Below, one piece after another: positions 35,391 to 44,728 of a stretch of 64,000 nucleotides of DNA. This stretch comes from JAPOUP01 sp026708635 (GTDB lineage Bacteria > Pseudomonadota > Alphaproteobacteria > Rhodobacterales > Rhodobacteraceae). The position numbers were made by a program, and so were the translations under genes. The first letter of the stretch is position 1; every line of letters begins with the position of its first letter. The stretch is from positions 3,968,001 through 4,032,000 of the forward strand of contig OZ241336.1 of the NCBI GenBank assembly GCA_965200115.1, given 5' to 3'. The notes beneath the pieces were generated by a model. It was not told where the DNA came from. It searched no databases and saw only the letters and a list, made by a program, of their open reading frames with translations.

Positions 35391-35508
35391 GGGCATTTCG
35401 ACCATCGTTGGTGTTAACCACCCGCTTCCGGGAGATCCGGAGCGGTCAGCGATTCATGCCAGCCTTTAAGGTTGAATTCACGAATCCGTGTATGAAATCC
35501 GTGTATAT

Positions 35509-36387
35509 TCAATTATCTTTCAGGGTTCTGGCAACCTCAGAGGCGAAGTCCTCGGCGGTCTTTTCGATTCCCTCGCCCACTTCCAGACGCACAAATCCCG
35601 TAATCTCGGCTCCGCACCGACGAGCGGCTTCCCCAACCGTGACGTCCGGATTCACGACAAACGGCTGGTTAAGCAAGGTAACCTCCGCCTTCCATTTATT
35701 CATGCGGCCGACAATCATCTTTTCGATGACCGCTTCGGGCTTTCCGGATTCCCGCGCGATCTCGATCTGGACGTTTTTCTCCCTCTCAACCTGAGCCGGG
35801 TCGAGATCGCTCTCGTCCAATGCCCAGGGATTTGCCGCGGCGATATGCATCGCGACCTGTTCGCCGATATCGGTGTCGGCTCCATTCATCGCCACAAGCG
35901 CGCCGATCCTGCCCGTGCCGGGGGCGGTTACGTTATGGACATATGACGCGATCAGATCACCTTCGATGGATGCCATCCGGCGGAGGGTGAGATTCTCGCC
36001 GATGGTCGCGATTCTGTCGGCGAGAGCTTCGGCAACCGGCTTTCCGCCGATATCGGCGGAGTAGAGAGCCTCAATATCATTCACCCGGATCGCAGCGTCC
36101 GCGATCTTTCCGACCATTTCACGGAAGTCAGCGTTTTTCGCAACGAAATCGGTCTCGGAGTTTACCTCAACGGCTACTCCCCTGCCGTCTTTGACCTTAA
36201 CGGCGACGAGCCCCTCCGCCGCGACCCGGCCGGATTTCTTGGCCGCCTTCGCCAATCCCTTGGTACGCAGCCAATCAGTGGCGGCGGCCATGTCGCCACC
36301 GGTCTCCGTCAACGCCCTTTTTGAGTCCATCATACCCGCGCCAGTCTTGTCGCGAAGTTGCTTAACCAATGCAGCGGTGATCGCCAT
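35509..36387 (-). CDS. tsf: Elongation factor Ts
   Basis: Guanine nucleotide exchange factor for EF-Tu. 292 residues. It starts with an N-terminal UBA-like domain (VKQLRDKTGAGMMDSKRAL), followed by the conserved VEVNSETDFVAKN motif that contacts EF-Tu and the two core subdomains. Its start lies 125 bases after the rpsB stop on the same strand, the universal rpsB-tsf arrangement. The usual downstream partners pyrH and frr are not present; IS630 debris follows instead. Confidence 0.95.
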   Translation of the reverse strand: MAITAALVKQLRDKTGAGMMDSKRALTETGGDMAAATDWLRTKGLAKAAKKSGRVAAEGLVAVKVKDGRGVAVEVNSETDFVAKNADFREMVGKIADAAIRVNDIEALYSADIGGKPVAEALADRIATIGENLTLRRMASIEGDLIASYVHNVTAPGTGRIGALVAMNGADTDIGEQVAMHIAAANPWALDESDLDPAQVEREKNVQIEIARESGKPEAVIEKMIVGRMNKWKAEVTLLNQPFVVNPDVTVGEAARRCGAEITGFVRLEVGEGIEKTAEDFASEVARTLKDN

Positions 36388-36512
36388 CGTGGGCTCCCCT
36401 AGGTAAATTCAGATCTTTTCGGAGTTTATGGTCGGTTCGACCGGTCTTCCATCGCGGCGTCGGGACTACCTCTGGCCGCGGTCATCTTTGCCGCGGCGCC
36501 AACGCCAAAAGG

Positions 36513-37418
36513 CTAGGCCGCGCGTTCTTCCAACTTGTCCGCGTGATCGCCGTCAGGTTCCGGAGCGGATTCGGCCTGGGTTGGCTCGCCGTCCACCCGG
36601 GTCGGCTCATCGTCCTGGGCTTCGCCGCCCTTGTCTTCTCCGTCCTGGGCTTTTTCGGGAAGCTCTTCGGGAACTTCATTGACTTCCAGGGTTTCCTCGG
36701 ACTCCCCGAGATCGATTCCCGCAGCGGTGAACTGTGCGTTCATCCCATCCAGCACGGCGCGCGCGACGAGGTCACAATAGAGCGAAATCGCTCGGGAAGC
36801 ATCGTCATTACCCGGAATGATGTGCTCGATCCCGACTGGAGAACAGTTCGTATCAACCACCGCAACCACCGGAATTTCGAGTTTTCTGGCCTCCGCGACC
36901 GCGAGGTCTTCCTTGTTCACGTCGATGACAAACAGCATGTCCGGAAGACCACCCATCTCCCGAATTCCGCATAACGAGGCGTGGAGCTTGTTCCGCTCGC
37001 GTTCGATCGACAGACGTTCCCGCTTCGTCAGGCCTTCGGAGCCTTTCTCCATCTGCTCATCCAGCGCCTTCAGGCGCTCGATCGATTGCGACACCGTCTT
37101 CCAATTCGTAAGCGTGCCGCCAAGCCACCGGTGGTTCATGTGATATTGGGCGCAGCGCTCGGCGGCCTCCGCGACAGCCTGTTGGGCCTGGCGTTTCGTA
37201 CCGACGAAAAGTACCGAGCCGCCCTTCGCGACCACTTCGCGAACCGCCCTCAAGGCGGCATCAAGCATCGGCACCGTCTGGGTCAGGTCGATGATATGAA
37301 TCCCGTTTCGCTCCCCATAGATGAATTCACCCATCTTGGGGTTCCAGCGCTGGGTCTGATGGCCAAAATGAACGCCTGCCTCCAATAGCTGGCGCAGTGT
37401 GAATTCTGGAAGAGCCAT
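36513..37418 (-). CDS. rpsB: 30S ribosomal protein S2
   Basis: Small-subunit ribosomal protein. Begins MALPEFTLRQLLEAGVHFGH and contains the S2 signatures NHRWLGGTLTNWKTV and FVIDVNKEDLAVAEA. GGAAGGAA lies upstream of the ATG. At 301 residues it carries an acidic, low-complexity tail of about 60 residues (rich in Glu, Asp, Pro and Ala) beyond the conserved core, as in several alphaproteobacteria. It is divergent from psuK. Confidence 0.95.
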   Translation of the reverse strand: MALPEFTLRQLLEAGVHFGHQTQRWNPKMGEFIYGERNGIHIIDLTQTVPMLDAALRAVREVVAKGGSVLFVGTKRQAQQAVAEAAERCAQYHMNHRWLGGTLTNWKTVSQSIERLKALDEQMEKGSEGLTKRERLSIERERNKLHASLCGIREMGGLPDMLFVIDVNKEDLAVAEARKLEIPVVAVVDTNCSPVGIEHIIPGNDDASRAISLYCDLVARAVLDGMNAQFTAAGIDLGESEETLEVNEVPEELPEKAQDGEDKGGEAQDDEPTRVDGEPTQAESAPEPDGDHADKLEERAA

Positions 37419-37679
37419 GCTCTCATTCCTTCCCGGTTTTTAACCTCGGTAGAGCCGCTTCAGGCTATCACCCAACCGGTGGATCAATGCGGGATGTCTC
37501 CCCGCAGGACCCCGACCCTACCTGTGAACTGCGAGTCTCCTAAGGGAAAACGCCGACGCGCGCAAGCGGTTTCGCAAGGAGGCACGACAGGCTGTTTTGG
37601 TTTTCGCCGCGGGGCGGCAAAGGGGGCGCTGGATGGATGAGCCGCTTGCCAAAGTCCTGAGTGCCTGCCAAACGAGACC

Positions 37680-38579
37680 ATGCAAGATGATTCCATGGAA
37701 AACATTGTCTGCGTCGGTGCCGCTGTCTGGGATTTTACCGGCCGGGCACTTTGCCGAATGCGCCCGGGCTCGGACGTTACCGGGCGCATTGAACGGCGGC
37801 CGGGGGGTGTGGCGCTAAACGTCGCGATATCTCTATCCCGCTTCGGGATCCGATCCATCATGCTGACTTCAATGGGCGGCGATTCCGACGGCGCGGAACT
37901 GCTCGGGAAGTGTCGGGGCATGGGGCTGCTGATGGACTATGTCCACATCACCGAGCGCCTGTCAACGGACAGATGCCTTGTCATGGAAGACGTCGAGGGG
38001 ATGATAGCGATACTTGCCGACCTCAGCTCGCTGGAAGCGGCCGGCGACCGGGTTCTGCATCCCCTGCTCAATGGCACTTTGGGCAGCCCGGAATTGCCCT
38101 ATTCGGGTATCGTCGTATTCGATGGCAACCTGTCCGAGGGACTAATGGCGAGAGTTGCCGTCGATCCATCGTTTTCCGCCGCGGATCTGCGGGTGGTATG
38201 CGCGAGTCCGGGAAAAGCGGAGCGGCTAAAGGCACTTCTCCCGGCGCCGAACGCGACATTCTACGTCAATCTTGAAGAAGCCAGCGCACTCTGTGACCGT
38301 CGTTTCACGTCATCCCGGGAGGCGGCCCGGGCGATACGGGAACGCGGTGCCGCTCGCGTTCTGGTAACCAACGGCAGGCGTCCGGCTACCGATTCCGGTC
38401 CCCAAGCCACGGTCGTCGCGACTCCTCCGGAGGTGGATATCGTAAGAGTCTCCGGAGCGGGTGATTCATTCGTGGCGTCCCATGTGGCTGCGGAAGCCGG
38501 GGGTGCGGACCCGGTGACGGCGTTGAACGCGGCGTTGAGGGCAGCGGCCGATCATGTCTCGGGCACGGCATCGGCATGA
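37680..38579 (+). CDS. psuK: PfkB-family sugar kinase, probable pseudouridine kinase
   Basis: Ribokinase-fold kinase of about 295-299 residues. The N-terminal PfkB signature reads GGVALNVAISLSRFG, and the C-terminal ATP/anion-hole motif is VSGAGDSFVASH with the catalytic Asp. The function, phosphorylating pseudouridine to the 5'-phosphate, is inferred mainly from the downstream gene psuG, whose start overlaps this stop by ATGA. Start may be ATG 37680 or ATG 37695 (MENIVCVG), the latter matching family N-termini better. No strong Shine-Dalgarno is seen for either. Confidence 0.85.
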   Translation: MQDDSMENIVCVGAAVWDFTGRALCRMRPGSDVTGRIERRPGGVALNVAISLSRFGIRSIMLTSMGGDSDGAELLGKCRGMGLLMDYVHITERLSTDRCLVMEDVEGMIAILADLSSLEAAGDRVLHPLLNGTLGSPELPYSGIVVFDGNLSEGLMARVAVDPSFSAADLRVVCASPGKAERLKALLPAPNATFYVNLEEASALCDRRFTSSREAARAIRERGAARVLVTNGRRPATDSGPQATVVATPPEVDIVRVSGAGDSFVASHVAAEAGGADPVTALNAALRAAADHVSGTASA

Positions 38580-39487
38580 TCTCGCCCGCGTTCTCGGACG
38601 AAGTCATTCAGGCCCGGGATTCGGGCGCACCCATCGTCGCGCTAGAGTCAACCATTATCACCCATGGTCTGCCGTTCCCGCTCAATCTCCAGACCGCCCT
38701 GCGGGCAGAGGGCGAAATCCGTGACGCGGGGGCGGTTCCCGCAACGGTCGCCGTAATCCATGGACAGATCCACATAGGCATGTCTGACGACGGTCTTCAG
38801 TATCTGGCGCGAGACGTAAAGGTGGCCAAACTGTCCCGTGCCGACCTGCCAATGGCGGTCGCGCAGGGAAAGACGGGCTCCACAACCGTCTCGGCAACGA
38901 TGATCTGTGCATGCCAGGCGGGAATCGAGGTCTTCGCCACGGGCGGCATCGGCGGCGTGCATCGGGGGGCGGAGACCAGCTTCGATATTTCCGCCGACTT
39001 GCGCGAACTGGCGCTGACCCCGGTCACGGTCGTCTCCGCCGGCGCAAAGGCGGTTCTCGACATCCCCAAAACACTTGAAGTGCTCGAGACCCTCGGAATT
39101 CCGGTGATTGCAATGGGCCAGGATTCCTTTCCCGCTTTCTGGTCGCGGGATTCAGGGCTAAAGGCGCCGCTTCGCTCCGATAGTGCGCAAGATATCGCGC
39201 GCGCCCACCGGGTACGCCGCGACCTTGGACTTGCGGGTGGTCAGCTCGTGGCCAACCCGGTTCCGTCCGAAGCCGAGATCCCCTACCCCGAAGTCCGCTC
39301 CGCCGTGGGTGCCGCGCTGGACCACGCCCTCGCCGAGGGCGTGACGGGCAAGGACGTCACCCCTTTCCTCCTTTCCCGCGTCCTCGAACTGACGGAAGGA
39401 CGGTCACTATCGGCGAATATCGCTTTACTTCTCAACAATGCCCGCCTCGCCGCGGAAATCGCCCGGGAACTTCAATGGATCCGCTGA
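38576..39487 (+). CDS. psuG: Pseudouridine-5'-phosphate glycosidase
   Basis: Cleaves the C-C glycosidic bond of pseudouridine 5'-phosphate to give uracil and ribose 5-phosphate. The 303-residue protein has the family motifs VALESTIITHGLPFP near the N-terminus, GKTGSTTVSATM in the middle, FATGGIGGVHRGAE (substrate/metal site) and NPVPSEAEIP. With psuK it forms a two-gene salvage operon for pseudouridine released by RNA turnover. Confidence 0.94.
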   Translation: MISPAFSDEVIQARDSGAPIVALESTIITHGLPFPLNLQTALRAEGEIRDAGAVPATVAVIHGQIHIGMSDDGLQYLARDVKVAKLSRADLPMAVAQGKTGSTTVSATMICACQAGIEVFATGGIGGVHRGAETSFDISADLRELALTPVTVVSAGAKAVLDIPKTLEVLETLGIPVIAMGQDSFPAFWSRDSGLKAPLRSDSAQDIARAHRVRRDLGLAGGQLVANPVPSEAEIPYPEVRSAVGAALDHALAEGVTGKDVTPFLLSRVLELTEGRSLSANIALLLNNARLAAEIARELQWIR

Positions 39488-39569
39488 TCCGGTTCGCGGA
39501 TACCGGACCTGTTGTTATCGACGACCCAAACCGCTATAGCGCCCCGACACGATTTTCCGCAAGTTACAG

Positions 39570-40325
39570 ATGACCACAAAACTCGAGCCGAACGAGCCAG
39601 AACAGAAGAAGCCAAAAGGATCCCGATTTCTGGGCCTGAGGAACAGCTTTCTTGCAGGACTCGTTGTCATCGCGCCGATCGGGCTGACACTGTGGCTGAT
39701 ATGGACCGTGATCGGATGGATTGATGGCTTCGTCCTTCCAATCGTTCCGGAGGCGTACAAACCCGAAAATATACTCCGGACCCTTTTCGGAGTTGACTGG
39801 CCCGTTAACGTACGCGGGATTGGCGTTGTCGTATTTCTGGTGTTCACGACAACTGTCGGCTGGATCGCGAAGGGCCTGATCGGGCGGTCCCTGATCGGAT
39901 GGGGTGAGCGGCTCGTCGACCGGATGCCCGTGGTGAGGTCGATATACAACGGCCTGAAGCAGATTGCGGAGACGGTATTCGTTCAAACCGGAACCAATTT
40001 CGACAGGGCCTGTCTCGTCGAATATCCCAGGAAAGGTATCTGGGCGATCGCGTTCGTATCCACCTCGGCCAAAGGCGAGATTCAGGAGAGCATTCCGCGT
40101 GACGAACCGCTTGTGTCAGTGTTTCTTCCGACCACGCCAAACCCGACCTCGGGGTTTCTGTTATTCGTTCCGAAGAGCGAAATCATCGAACTGCGTATGT
40201 CGGTTGAGGACGCGGCCAAGCTGGTCATTTCCGCCGGCCTGGTATACCCAGCCAAAACCACTGTCCCAACCGACGGGCCTGATGACGGGAACTCAGGCGA
40301 GCGGATACATGACCGGACGCGCTAG
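39570..40325 (+). CDS. DUF502 membrane protein
   Basis: 251-residue DUF502 family protein. Two membrane segments (about residues 25-50 and 75-97) in the N-terminal half are followed by RMPVVRSIYNGLKQIAETV, the family's most conserved segment, and the soluble part PNPTSGFLLFVPKSEI. Members are widespread in proteobacteria and related to plant LCV-like proteins; molecular role unknown. It stands 82 bases after psuG on the same strand and may be co-transcribed. Confidence 0.9.
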   Translation: MTTKLEPNEPEQKKPKGSRFLGLRNSFLAGLVVIAPIGLTLWLIWTVIGWIDGFVLPIVPEAYKPENILRTLFGVDWPVNVRGIGVVVFLVFTTTVGWIAKGLIGRSLIGWGERLVDRMPVVRSIYNGLKQIAETVFVQTGTNFDRACLVEYPRKGIWAIAFVSTSAKGEIQESIPRDEPLVSVFLPTTPNPTSGFLLFVPKSEIIELRMSVEDAAKLVISAGLVYPAKTTVPTDGPDDGNSGERIHDRTR

Positions 40326-40523
40326 TGGTTCGGTTCAATCATTTGATTCCTTGATTTGGTGAAAGCAGGATATTCAGATACAGTTATAGAATCTTGGTTT
40401 TATTAACATATCCCCATCACAGCCAATATCGGAGACAGGAATTTGTCTCCAACGAATCACTGGCCTGATATCTCAGCGCTCCGTGGAAAGGCGAGGTTTC
40501 CCGACGGCGCGAGACTGGGAGTA

Positions 40524-41297
40524 TCACCGCGCTGTCCAGCCGCCGTCCAGATTGATTGCCGTTCCGGTGATCTGGGCAGCCGCTTCCGAGCACAGGAATA
40601 CCGTCGTTCCTCCGACCTGCTCAACTGTCGCGAACCGCTTGGACGGCTGGCGCGCCAGCATAACCTCCCTTACGACCGATTCCCGATCCATTCCATGCAC
40701 GTCCATCTGACCCGGGATCTGTGCCTCCACGAGCGGGGTAAGTACGTAGCCGGGGCAGATCGCATTACAGGTCACTGGATCCTCCGCCGTCTCCAGAGCC
40801 ACCGTCTTCGTCAAACCGATGATGCCGTGTTTGGCGGCAATGTACGCTGACTTGTAAGGGGAAGCCCTCACTCCATGGACACTCGCGATGTTCACTATCC
40901 TGCCCCAGCCCGCGTCGCGCATCCCCGGAAGTGCCGCCGCCGTCGTGTGAAATGCCGCCGAAAGGTTTATCGCGATGATCGAATTCCATCGTTCAACGGG
41001 AAACGCCTCGATCGGCGCGACATGCTGGATCCCAGCGTTGTTAACCAGGATATCACACGCCGCGGCCTCAGCGACCAGCGCACGACAGTCTTCCGGTCTT
41101 GACATGTCGGCGCGTATGTAGCGCGCGGAGATCCCGAATTCTCTCGCCAGCCCGTCCGCCAGCTCTTGATCATCGGGGGATTCCGTGAATGAGTTGAGTA
41201 TCAGGTTCACCCCCACATTCGCGAGCTGCCGGGCGATGCCCAAACCGATGCCGGAGTTCGAGCCGGTCACGACGGCCGTTCTGCCCCTTATATCCAT
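40524..41297 (-). CDS. bdhA: 3-hydroxybutyrate dehydrogenase
   Basis: Short-chain dehydrogenase oxidising D-3-hydroxybutyrate to acetoacetate with NAD, a step in use of polyhydroxybutyrate. From ATG 41297 it is 257 residues, the normal length (the open frame extends further upstream but without SDR features). Motifs: TGSNSGIGLG (cofactor), NNAGIQH, catalytic Ser in NIASVHG, and YIAAKHG with Tyr and Lys. The segment ICPGYVLTPLVEAQIP is typical of this enzyme rather than of FabG. A strong minus-strand terminator lies about 60 bases upstream of the start. Confidence 0.9.
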   Translation of the reverse strand: MDIRGRTAVVTGSNSGIGLGIARQLANVGVNLILNSFTESPDDQELADGLAREFGISARYIRADMSRPEDCRALVAEAAACDILVNNAGIQHVAPIEAFPVERWNSIIAINLSAAFHTTAAALPGMRDAGWGRIVNIASVHGVRASPYKSAYIAAKHGIIGLTKTVALETAEDPVTCNAICPGYVLTPLVEAQIPGQMDVHGMDRESVVREVMLARQPSKRFATVEQVGGTTVFLCSEAAAQITGTAINLDGGWTAR

Positions 41298-41355
41298 GAC
41301 GCTTATCTTCCGGGTTTCGACCCTTGGTCGGTTCGTTTCCCGCCGAAGGGCGGGC

Positions 41356-41387
41356 AAAAAAAAGGCGCCCACACAAGGTGGGCGCTT
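41356..41387 (-). terminator. Intrinsic terminator on the minus strand, upstream of the hydroxybutyrate dehydrogenase gene
   Basis: Read on the minus strand: stem GCGCCCAC/GTGGGCGC (8 bp, five-base loop) followed directly by CC and eight T. It points into the 5' side of bdhA, with no annotated minus-strand gene before it. It therefore ends either a small RNA or a leader transcript starting within about 41390-41560, or it acts as an attenuator for bdhA. Confidence 0.75.
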
Positions 41388-41583
41388 AGTTGTTGAGGCA
41401 GGTTTCATACAGGCAAGAAACCTTAGCGCCATACGGCAGTGCGCCGTCCGACGCTCGAGCAGTGTTTCCATAATAATCTTCCGGACAGAAAGTTCAAGGA
41501 GTTCAAGAAAAAATTTTGAGGCGAGGGTCCGCATGTGCTAGCCCGTCAACCAGAAACCACAATCCGGAAGGGATCGGTCCGCG

Positions 41584-43404
41584 ATGAACCGTCAATATAT
41601 GATGATTTCGGGCAGTATCGCGATCGCGATTTCCGGAATGCTCTCGACCGGCGCGGCATTTGCCGAACGCATGCACGGCATATCTATGTACGGCGAACCT
41701 GCGTTGCAACAAGATTTCGTTTCGCTTCCGTATGTCAATCCCGATGCGCCGAAGGGCGGTCGAATTGTAACGGGCCAGGTCGGAAGCTTTGACAGCCTTA
41801 ACCCCCATATCCGCCGGGGAACCGTTCCATGGCAGCTAAGGTTCCTTGTTTATGAAAGCCTAATGGGACGTTCCTGGGACGAACCGTTCTCCCTTTACGG
41901 GCTTTTGGCCGAATCAGTTGAGACCGGACCGAATCGGGAGTGGGTCGAGTTCACCCTTCGTGACGGCGCAAGGTTCTCCGACGGCACGCGGGTCACGGTC
42001 GAGGACGTTATGTGGACGTATGAGACCCTCGGAACGCGGGGTCATCCCAGATACCACGGCGCATGGCAGAAAGTGGCGACGATGAGACAGGTTGGCGAGC
42101 GGTCCGTTCGTTTCACCTTCAATGTCGAGGACCGCGAACTACCTCTCATCCTCGGCCTTCGCCCGATCCTGAAGAAGGCCCAATGGCGGGACATCGAGTT
42201 CGCTGAGTCCGGTCTGGACGTAATCCCGGTCGCGACAGGGCCATATGTCGTCGATGACTTCGAGGCCGGGCGATTCGTCAGCCTCAGGCGCGATCCCGAC
42301 TATTGGGGCAAAGACCTGGGAATCCGCCGCGGCATCGCCAACCTTGACGAGATCCGAATGGAGTTTTTTGCCGACGACACGGCGATGTTCGAGGCCTTCA
42401 AGGCGGGTGAACTCAATTCCAACCGCGAGTTCAATCCACAGAAATGGGAGACGCAGTATGATTTCCCGGCCATCGAGGCCGGTGACGTGATCAAGTCGGT
42501 CATCCATCACCAACGACCTTCGGGAATCACCGGCTTCGTCATGAATACCCGCCGTGAGCCCTTCCGGGACTGGCGGGTCCGCGACGCTCTTATCCACGCG
42601 TTCAATTTCGAGTTCATTAACCAAGCCCAGGCTGATGGCAAACAGGAACGAATCACTTCGTATTTCTCCAACTCGGTTCTCGGCATGCGCCCCGGCCCGG
42701 CTGAAGGCCGGGTCCGGGAACTCCTCGGGCCGTTCTCCGACGAACTCCTGCCGGGGGCGCTCGACGGCTATACCCTGCCCGTTTCTGACGGTTCGATCCG
42801 CAACCGGGCGAACATCGGGATCGCGCTTGACCGCCTGGCGGAGGCCGGGTGGACGGTTGATGGCGACGGCAGGCTGAAAAACGCCGGTGGCGAGCCGTTC
42901 GAGTTCGAAATCCTGCTCCGGCAGGGTTCCGCCGAAATCGCGGCAATCATCGACATCTATGCGGAATCACTCAAGCGGCTAGGTATCGAGGCGACCGTCG
43001 TCACCACGGACAGCGCGCAGTATAGCGAGCGCACACAAATCTACGACTTCGACATGACTTTCTACCGCCGGGCCCTCTCACTCAGCCCCGGTAACGAACA
43101 GACGCTTTACTGGGGCAGCTCGGGAGTCGAAATGCCCGGCACCCGTAACTGGATGGGTATGGATTCCCCCGCGGCGGAGGCAATGATCAACGAGATCCTC
43201 AGCGCCGCCAGCCGCGCCGATTTCATCGCGGCCACGCGCGCGCTCGACCGAATTTTGACGACCGGACGTTACGTGATTCCGATTTCCCAGTGGCCCGTCA
43301 GCCATATCGCCCATGACAGGCGCCTTAAATTTCCGGACAGGATTCCGATATACGGTGACTGGATCAGTTGGCAGCCGGATGTATGGTGGTACGAGGAGGG
43401 GTGA
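41584..43404 (+). CDS. Extracellular solute-binding protein, family 5 (YejA-like peptide-binding protein)
   Basis: Periplasmic substrate-binding protein of 606 residues. Signal peptide of about 27 residues ending GAAFA. The mature protein starts with HGISMYGEPAL and contains FVSLPYVNPDAPKGGRIV, hallmarks of the YejA branch (in E. coli part of the microcin C / peptide importer YejABEF). The family-5 core (YESLMGRSWDEPFSLYGLLA) and C-terminus (WQPDVWWYEEG) are intact. No yejBEF-type permease or ATPase genes are adjacent, so the transporter partners must be elsewhere. GGAAGGG precedes the start at a somewhat long spacing. Confidence 0.9.
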   Translation: MNRQYMMISGSIAIAISGMLSTGAAFAERMHGISMYGEPALQQDFVSLPYVNPDAPKGGRIVTGQVGSFDSLNPHIRRGTVPWQLRFLVYESLMGRSWDEPFSLYGLLAESVETGPNREWVEFTLRDGARFSDGTRVTVEDVMWTYETLGTRGHPRYHGAWQKVATMRQVGERSVRFTFNVEDRELPLILGLRPILKKAQWRDIEFAESGLDVIPVATGPYVVDDFEAGRFVSLRRDPDYWGKDLGIRRGIANLDEIRMEFFADDTAMFEAFKAGELNSNREFNPQKWETQYDFPAIEAGDVIKSVIHHQRPSGITGFVMNTRREPFRDWRVRDALIHAFNFEFINQAQADGKQERITSYFSNSVLGMRPGPAEGRVRELLGPFSDELLPGALDGYTLPVSDGSIRNRANIGIALDRLAEAGWTVDGDGRLKNAGGEPFEFEILLRQGSAEIAAIIDIYAESLKRLGIEATVVTTDSAQYSERTQIYDFDMTFYRRALSLSPGNEQTLYWGSSGVEMPGTRNWMGMDSPAAEAMINEILSAASRADFIAATRALDRILTTGRYVIPISQWPVSHIAHDRRLKFPDRIPIYGDWISWQPDVWWYEEG

Positions 43405-43580
43405 GCGGAGCGGTTTCGTCCGCCGGCCGCGCGGTCTGCTTCGCACCGCCCCATGGCGAGACCACCACGGCCCGGGATTCCGGAATTGACCGCGGGAAAG
43501 AGGCTGTTTAAGCCGCTAGCTAACTTACTTCGGGCATTGGTGTCACAAAAGATACACATGCCGCCGCTAACAAAGCCGGC

Positions 43581-44057
43581 ATGAACATACTGGTACTCTG
43601 CACCGGAAACTCCGCGCGGTCGATTTTGCTTGAGGCGCTCCTGAACCATTACGGCACGGGACGTGTCACCGCGTGGTCAGCGGGATCCCACCCGGTCGGC
43701 AGTGTACATCCCGGGGCATTCGCGCTCCTCGTGCGCAACGGCATCGCCACCACCGGCCTCAGCTCGAAGAGCTGGGATCGGTTTTCCGGGTCTAACGCAC
43801 CGGCGATGGACATTGTGATCACCGTCTGTGACAACGCGGCTGGCGAAATCTGTCCGGTCTGGCCGGGGACTCCTCTGCGCGTCCATTGGGGTGTCGATGA
43901 CCCTGCCGCCGCGCCTGAAGAGGAACGGCCACATGCCTTCCACTCGGTCTACGGCATTCTTGCCTCGCGGGTCCGAATGCTGCTGCGGGAACCCGTTGAA
44001 TCAATGGATCAAAGGAGTCTGGGTGCGCTGCTTAACCGGATTGGAGGAACTGGATGA
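43581..44057 (+). CDS. arsC: Arsenate reductase / low-molecular-weight protein tyrosine phosphatase
   Basis: 158-residue protein of the LMW-PTPase fold. The N-terminal phosphate loop is CTGNSARS (C-x5-R). VCDNAAGEICPVW has a Cys in the place of the redox Cys used by thioredoxin-coupled arsenate reductases. WGVDDPAA supplies the general-acid Asp. The gene overlaps an aquaporin gene by four bases, an arrangement known from the Sinorhizobium ars operon where arsenite made by ArsC leaves through AqpS. No arsR or acr3 is visible here. Confidence 0.85.
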   Translation: MNILVLCTGNSARSILLEALLNHYGTGRVTAWSAGSHPVGSVHPGAFALLVRNGIATTGLSSKSWDRFSGSNAPAMDIVITVCDNAAGEICPVWPGTPLRVHWGVDDPAAAPEEERPHAFHSVYGILASRVRMLLREPVESMDQRSLGALLNRIGGTG

Positions 44058-44728
44058 CACGAAAGCTCGCCGCCGAATTCATCGGTACCGCGTTCCTGCT
44101 AGTCGGAGTTGTGGGATCGGGCATAATGGCCCTAGATCTCGCGGCCGGAAACACCGGCGTCGCGCTGCTGGCCAATGCCATCGCCACGGGATGCGTTCTG
44201 TATGTTGGCATCACGGTTCTCGGACCGATTTCCGGTGCGCATTTCAATCCGGCGGTGACGCTTGCGTTTCTCCTGCGTCGTGAAATCGTTTCCGTGGAGG
44301 CATTCGCCTTTATCGTCGTCCAGGTCGCGGGAGGCGTGATCGGGGTCTGGCTGGCCCACTGCATGTTTGACCTCCCGATACTGCAGACAGGTACCACTGC
44401 CCGAACCGGCATTAACCTATGGGTCGCCGAGACGGTCGCGGCCTTCGGACTGGTCTTTGTCATACTCGGCGGCCTTAGGCATAGACCAGAAGCGGTTCCG
44501 ACCATTGTCGCTCTCTACATAACCGGCGCGTACTGGTTCACGGCCTCAACAAGCTTCGCCAATCCAGCGGTTACAATCGCGCGCGGGCTGTCTGACACGT
44601 TCGCCGGTATCGACCCCGAACATGTACCGGTCTTTATCATCTGCCAGTTGGTGGGCGCAATCCTGGCCGTGGCGCTGGGTCGGGCGATGTTCCAACAACC
44701 CGTAACGGCGAACGAGCCGGGCCGATGA
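44054..44728 (+). CDS. Aquaporin / MIP-family channel (AqpS-like)
   Basis: 224-residue major intrinsic protein with six membrane segments and the two half-helix NPA motifs, SGAHFNPAVT and SFANPAVTIARGLSD, the latter with the selectivity-filter Arg. Its four-base overlap with arsC indicates coupled expression and suggests that it exports arsenite, as shown for AqpS in Sinorhizobium; transport of water or other small solutes is the alternative. Confidence 0.88.
   Translation: MTRKLAAEFIGTAFLLVGVVGSGIMALDLAAGNTGVALLANAIATGCVLYVGITVLGPISGAHFNPAVTLAFLLRREIVSVEAFAFIVVQVAGGVIGVWLAHCMFDLPILQTGTTARTGINLWVAETVAAFGLVFVILGGLRHRPEAVPTIVALYITGAYWFTASTSFANPAVTIARGLSDTFAGIDPEHVPVFIICQLVGAILAVALGRAMFQQPVTANEPGR

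Noticed and set aside
41298..41534. Extended N-terminus of 3-hydroxybutyrate dehydrogenase
   Set aside because: The SDR family starts at the MDIRGRTAVVTG segment, and the extension spans a strong intrinsic terminator.
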